Shown here one piece after another: positions 30,608 to 32,756 of a stretch of 32,756 nt of DNA. The number at the start of each line of letters is the position of its first letter. Within the stretch, counting starts at the first letter, position 1. Origin of the DNA: an uncultured Collinsella sp. (GTDB lineage Bacteria; Actinomycetota; Coriobacteriia; Coriobacteriales; Coriobacteriaceae); assembly GCA_900542175.1 (NCBI GenBank), contig UQNC01000021.1:1-32756 (forward strand), given 5' to 3'. Under the pieces are notes generated by a model. It had not been told where the DNA came from and made no database searches. It saw only the letters and a program-made list of their open reading frames with translations. A program made the translations under genes and the position numbers.

Positions 30608-31186
30608 TTACTCCTCGTACGCGCCCTCAAGCCGAAGCAGCCACTCCTTGCGATCGAGCCCGCCGGCATATCCGTTGAGCGAACCATCGGCGGCAACTAC
30701 GCGATGGCATGGCACGATAATCGAAATGGGGCTACGCGCAACCGCAGCCCCCACCGCGCGAGGAGATACAACGGGTGCCTCGTTTCCCGGCACATGATGT
30801 CGAGCCGCAACACGCTGGGCGATCTCGCCATACGTAGCGACCTCGCCACGCGGGATAGAAAGCAGCTCAAACCAAACCTCGCGCTGAAACGCCGTGCCAA
30901 TCAAATGCAACGGCGGCGTAAACCGAGGTTCCTGCCCTGCAAAATAAGCATTCAGCCAAGCCCAGGAACGTTCAAGCACCGAAGAAGCCGCGCCATTTGC
31001 CGGACTCACCGAAGACATGCCACCAATACCGGAGACCGCATCGGCGCCTTCAACATGTTCGGAGTCTTCCCGGAGAAGCGTAGAGCCAAAGTGCTCCTGC
31101 CCCTCAAACCAAAGCCCCGCCAAACCGCGGCCATCAGCGGCAAGCAAGATTTCGCCCAAAGGCGAGGCAAATGTCGTCGTGACCAC
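30608..31186 (-). CDS. ogt: Methylated-DNA--protein-cysteine S-methyltransferase
   Basis: A 192-residue suicide DNA-repair protein that takes methyl groups from O6-methylguanine. The acceptor is C160 in IIVPCHRVV, and RGEVATYGEIAQRV and GAAVARSP are the DNA-binding segments. Residues 40-70 contain a serine- and glycine-rich insertion not typical of the short bacterial Ogt. The GTG start is 7 nt after AAAGGAG. Monocistronic. The symbol is by family; the paralogue Ada C-terminal domain would look alike. Confidence 0.93.
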   Translation of the reverse strand: MVTTTFASPLGEILLAADGRGLAGLWFEGQEHFGSTLLREDSEHVEGADAVSGIGGMSSVSPANGAASSVLERSWAWLNAYFAGQEPRFTPPLHLIGTAFQREVWFELLSIPRGEVATYGEIAQRVAARHHVPGNEAPVVSPRAVGAAVARSPISIIVPCHRVVAADGSLNGYAGGLDRKEWLLRLEGAYEE

Positions 31187-31536
31187 CAGCGGCTCCTTTC
31201 AAAACTCCGCAACATAATACCGCGAATTGTGCAGACAACCCCAATCGACCCCAAAGTCACCCAAGGCAGCAGGCGCAAAGCGCCGAGGCCGCCGCCGGGA
31301 CCAGGGCCCGCAACAACCACGTGCCCCCACATCAGCCCAGCGGCCCCAACCAACAACGGCCCCATCGTGGGCAGCTCGCAGCAACGTCACCGCAGGCGGG
31401 GGCCGGGCTTAGTTTTCAGAACACTCCGCAGACCAGTGTGGCGCCTTGTCCGCGGCTCCGAAGGAGCAGGACAAGGCGCCACACATGGTCGAGGACGTTC
31501 TGAAAACTAAGCCCGGCCCCCGCCGGACAGGTCAAC
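31187..31536. other. Gene-free stretch between ogt and asd
   Basis: About 200 bp of GC-rich sequence without a credible gene, then the giant hairpin at 31395-31524 and 12 nt to the asd stop. Short open frames here lack ribosome sites. Confidence 0.6.
31395..31524 (-). repeat. Giant hairpin E2 in the asd 3' region, candidate structured RNA
   Basis: The outer arms 31395-31422 and 31497-31524 are perfectly complementary over 28 bp. The inner arms GTGTGGCGCCTTGTCC and GGACAAGGCGCCACAC (31436-31451 and 31469-31484) are perfect, and GCTCC-GAA-GGAGC caps the loop. Read on the minus strand, the internal loops are GTCCTCGACCATGT and GTCTGCGGA, nearly the same as in E1 at 19806-19926. There is no U-run beyond it. 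Confidence 0.85.
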
Positions 31537-32562
31537 CTACTCGCAGAGCAGCTTGGCGATCTGGACGGCGTTGGTTGCCGCGCCCTTACGGATTTGGTCG
31601 CCGCAGCACCAGAAGGTAATGCCACGCGCGGCCTCGGGGTTCGAGATATCACGGCGCACGCGGCCGACCCAAATCAGATCCTGGTCGGACGTATCCATCG
31701 GCATGGGGAAGCGATCGTGTGCATCCTCGGCACCCAGATCGTCAACCAGCTTGACGCCCGGAGCGGCGGCCAGCGCAGCACGGGCCTCTTCAACCGTAAT
31801 GTCGCGCTCGAACTCGAGCGTAATGCTCTCGGAGTGCGAGCGCAGCACGGGCACGCGCACGCAGGTGCAGTTCACGCGCAGCTCGGGCAGGTGCATGATC
31901 TTGCGGCCCTCGTTTTGCAGCTTCATCTCCTCGGAGGTAAAGCCCTCTTCCTTGACGCCGCCAATCTGCGGAATCAGGTTGCTCGCCAGCTGGGCGGCAA
32001 ATGCACGCGGCTCGGGAATCTCCTCGCCGCGACCCAGGGCGGCCAGCTGAGCCTCGAGCTCGGCCATACCGGGAGCGCCGGCACCCGAAGCCGCCTGATA
32101 CGTCGAGACGATCATGCGCTTCACGCCGGCGAGCTGATGCAGCGGCCAGGTAGGAACCAGGCCGATGATAGTCGCGCAGTTGGGATTGGCGATAAGGCCG
32201 TGATGCCACTTGATATCGTCGGCATTGATCTCGGGCACGACCAGCGGCACCTCGGAATCCATGCGGAAGGCATGGCTGTTGTCTACCACGATGGCGCCAC
32301 GCTTGACGGCCTCGGGCAGCAGCTCCTTCGCGATATCGTCGCCGGCAGCGCCGAGTACGATGTCGCAGCCCTCAAAGGCCTCGGGGCAAGCTTCCTCGAT
32401 CACAACCTGCTCGCCGCGGAACTCGACGGTCTTGCCCGCAGAGCGCGCGCTCGCTAGCAGCTTGAGCTTGCCGACCGGGAACTCCTGCTCGTTGAGACAC
32501 TCGAGCATCTGGGTGCCAACAGCTCCCGTCGCGCCCAAAATAGCAACCGTGTACTGTTTCAT
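31537..32562 (-). CDS. asd: Aspartate-semialdehyde dehydrogenase
   Basis: 341 residues from the ATG at 32562 (RBS GGGGGAAG); the longer frame to 32727 runs through terminators and is not used. It reduces aspartyl phosphate to aspartate semialdehyde with NADPH, feeding lysine/diaminopimelate, threonine and methionine synthesis. The NADP motif is ILGATGAVG (8-16), the active-site cysteine is in IANPNCATI, and the phosphate-binding and acid-base residues lie in YQAASGAGAPG and ELRVNCTCVRVPVLRSHS. Length and motifs fit the bacterial family. Monocistronic, with its own -10 box. Confidence 0.95.
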   Translation of the reverse strand: MKQYTVAILGATGAVGTQMLECLNEQEFPVGKLKLLASARSAGKTVEFRGEQVVIEEACPEAFEGCDIVLGAAGDDIAKELLPEAVKRGAIVVDNSHAFRMDSEVPLVVPEINADDIKWHHGLIANPNCATIIGLVPTWPLHQLAGVKRMIVSTYQAASGAGAPGMAELEAQLAALGRGEEIPEPRAFAAQLASNLIPQIGGVKEEGFTSEEMKLQNEGRKIMHLPELRVNCTCVRVPVLRSHSESITLEFERDITVEEARAALAAAPGVKLVDDLGAEDAHDRFPMPMDTSDQDLIWVGRVRRDISNPEAARGITFWCCGDQIRKGAATNAVQIAKLLCE

Positions 32563-32626
32563 GCTTCCCCCTTTTAAGGTTGTGGCTTTTGCCCGCACGC
32601 CGAGCAGGCTAAATGTTCTTGCCCAG

Positions 32627-32632
32627 TTTATA
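32627..32632 (-). promoter_or_regulatory. -10 box of the asd promoter
   Basis: On the minus strand TGTATAAACT is an extended -10-like box (TATAAA) about 65 bp before the asd start. The -35 would fall inside the adjacent terminator hairpin and is not convincing. Confidence 0.45.
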
Positions 32633-32637
32633 CAAAA

Positions 32638-32664
32638 ACGGGACGGGCATGAAACCCGCCCCGT
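32638..32664 (-). terminator. Minus-strand terminator upstream of asd
   Basis: ACGGGGCGGG and CCCGTCCCGT pair with one mismatch and are followed by TTTTTG on the minus strand. It should end a transcript that enters from beyond the window and isolate asd. Confidence 0.75.
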
Positions 32665-32707
32665 CGAAACGAAACCGAAATGAAACGCCCCACGGCAGGA
32701 TTGAACT

Positions 32708-32747
32708 GCCTCCCATTTCTTGGACACAAGAAATGGGAGGCTTTTTT
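32708..32747 (+). terminator. Strong plus-strand terminator at the window end
   Basis: GCCTCCCATTTCTT and AAGAAATGGGAGGC form a 14-bp perfect stem with a 6-nt loop, followed by TTTTTT. No plus-strand gene that could use it lies in the preceding kilobase. Confidence 0.85.
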
Positions 32748-32756
32748 ATGGCTGGA

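Noticed and set aside
31006..31365. Minus-strand reading frame of 119 codons overlapping ogt
   Set aside because: No ribosome site, overlaps the conserved ogt frame, and its hydrophobic start is what GC-rich sequence gives by chance.
32686..32710. tRNA-like T-arm and acceptor end on the minus strand (GGCAGTTCAATCCTGCC then GTGGGGCG)
   Set aside because: The 5' half, D-arm and anticodon arm are absent; the position where they should be is a terminator hairpin. A decayed tRNA end cannot be shown.

Overview
The window looks like chromosomal DNA of a high-GC gut actinobacterium of the class Coriobacteriia, most likely Collinsella. This rests on codon use, gene types (amino-acid ABC import, PFK of the GGNGS/PKTIDND kind, SEC-C methionine aminopeptidase, M18 aminopeptidase, choloylglycine-hydrolase-like protein) and many intergenic palindromes. 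The genus is an inference; no rRNA or tRNA gene is present to confirm it.

Layout. 1-4.6 kb (+): a glutamate/glutamine-type amino-acid ABC importer (Tat-type lipoprotein, two permeases, ATPase) followed by a class-I glutamine-amidotransferase-like gamma-glutamyl hydrolase. 4.6-8.1 kb (-): a visibly AT-richer island with a three-gene ABC-2 exporter resembling lantibiotic-immunity FEG sets, preceded by a DUF2975 membrane protein plus a small XRE regulator under a 34-bp palindrome. 8.2-10.6 kb (-): a degenerate-GGDEF/receiver/HD-GYP protein and an HPt protein, apparently a cyclic-di-GMP phosphorelay. 10.7-14.7 kb: alpha/beta hydrolase (-), radical SAM protein, methionine aminopeptidase and a 2-hydroxyacid dehydrogenase (+). 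14.8-15.8 kb (-): a RelB/DinJ-like antitoxin with PIN toxin. 15.9-21.1 kb: M18 aminopeptidase (-), membrane-anchored Ntn amidase, phosphofructokinase and a membrane-bound XRE regulator (+). 21.6-25.1 kb (-): a MacB/FtsX-type ABC system. 25.3-27.4 kb (+): a GyrI-like protein behind a probable LexA box and a ClC protein with CLC-F hallmarks. 27.5-31.2 kb (-): AIM24 protein, a two-component system and an Ogt-type DNA repair methyltransferase. 31.5-32.6 kb (-): aspartate-semialdehyde dehydrogenase.

The most unusual content is intergenic. Two very long hairpins lie just after the stop codons of pfkA and asd. Each has a perfect 28-bp outer stem and a strong inner stem of unrelated sequence, yet both share nearly the same internal-loop sequences on both sides when read in the direction of the upstream gene (GTCCTCG..CATGT and GTC(C)TGCGGA). 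Stem sequence varying while loops are conserved is what a structured RNA family would show. Five copies plus one degenerate copy of a second palindromic repeat (GATAAAACCTGCC...GGCAGG) are spread over the window, three of them abutting stop codons. A third family (AAGTTGCGGTGA palindromes) has two copies, and further single long hairpins occur.
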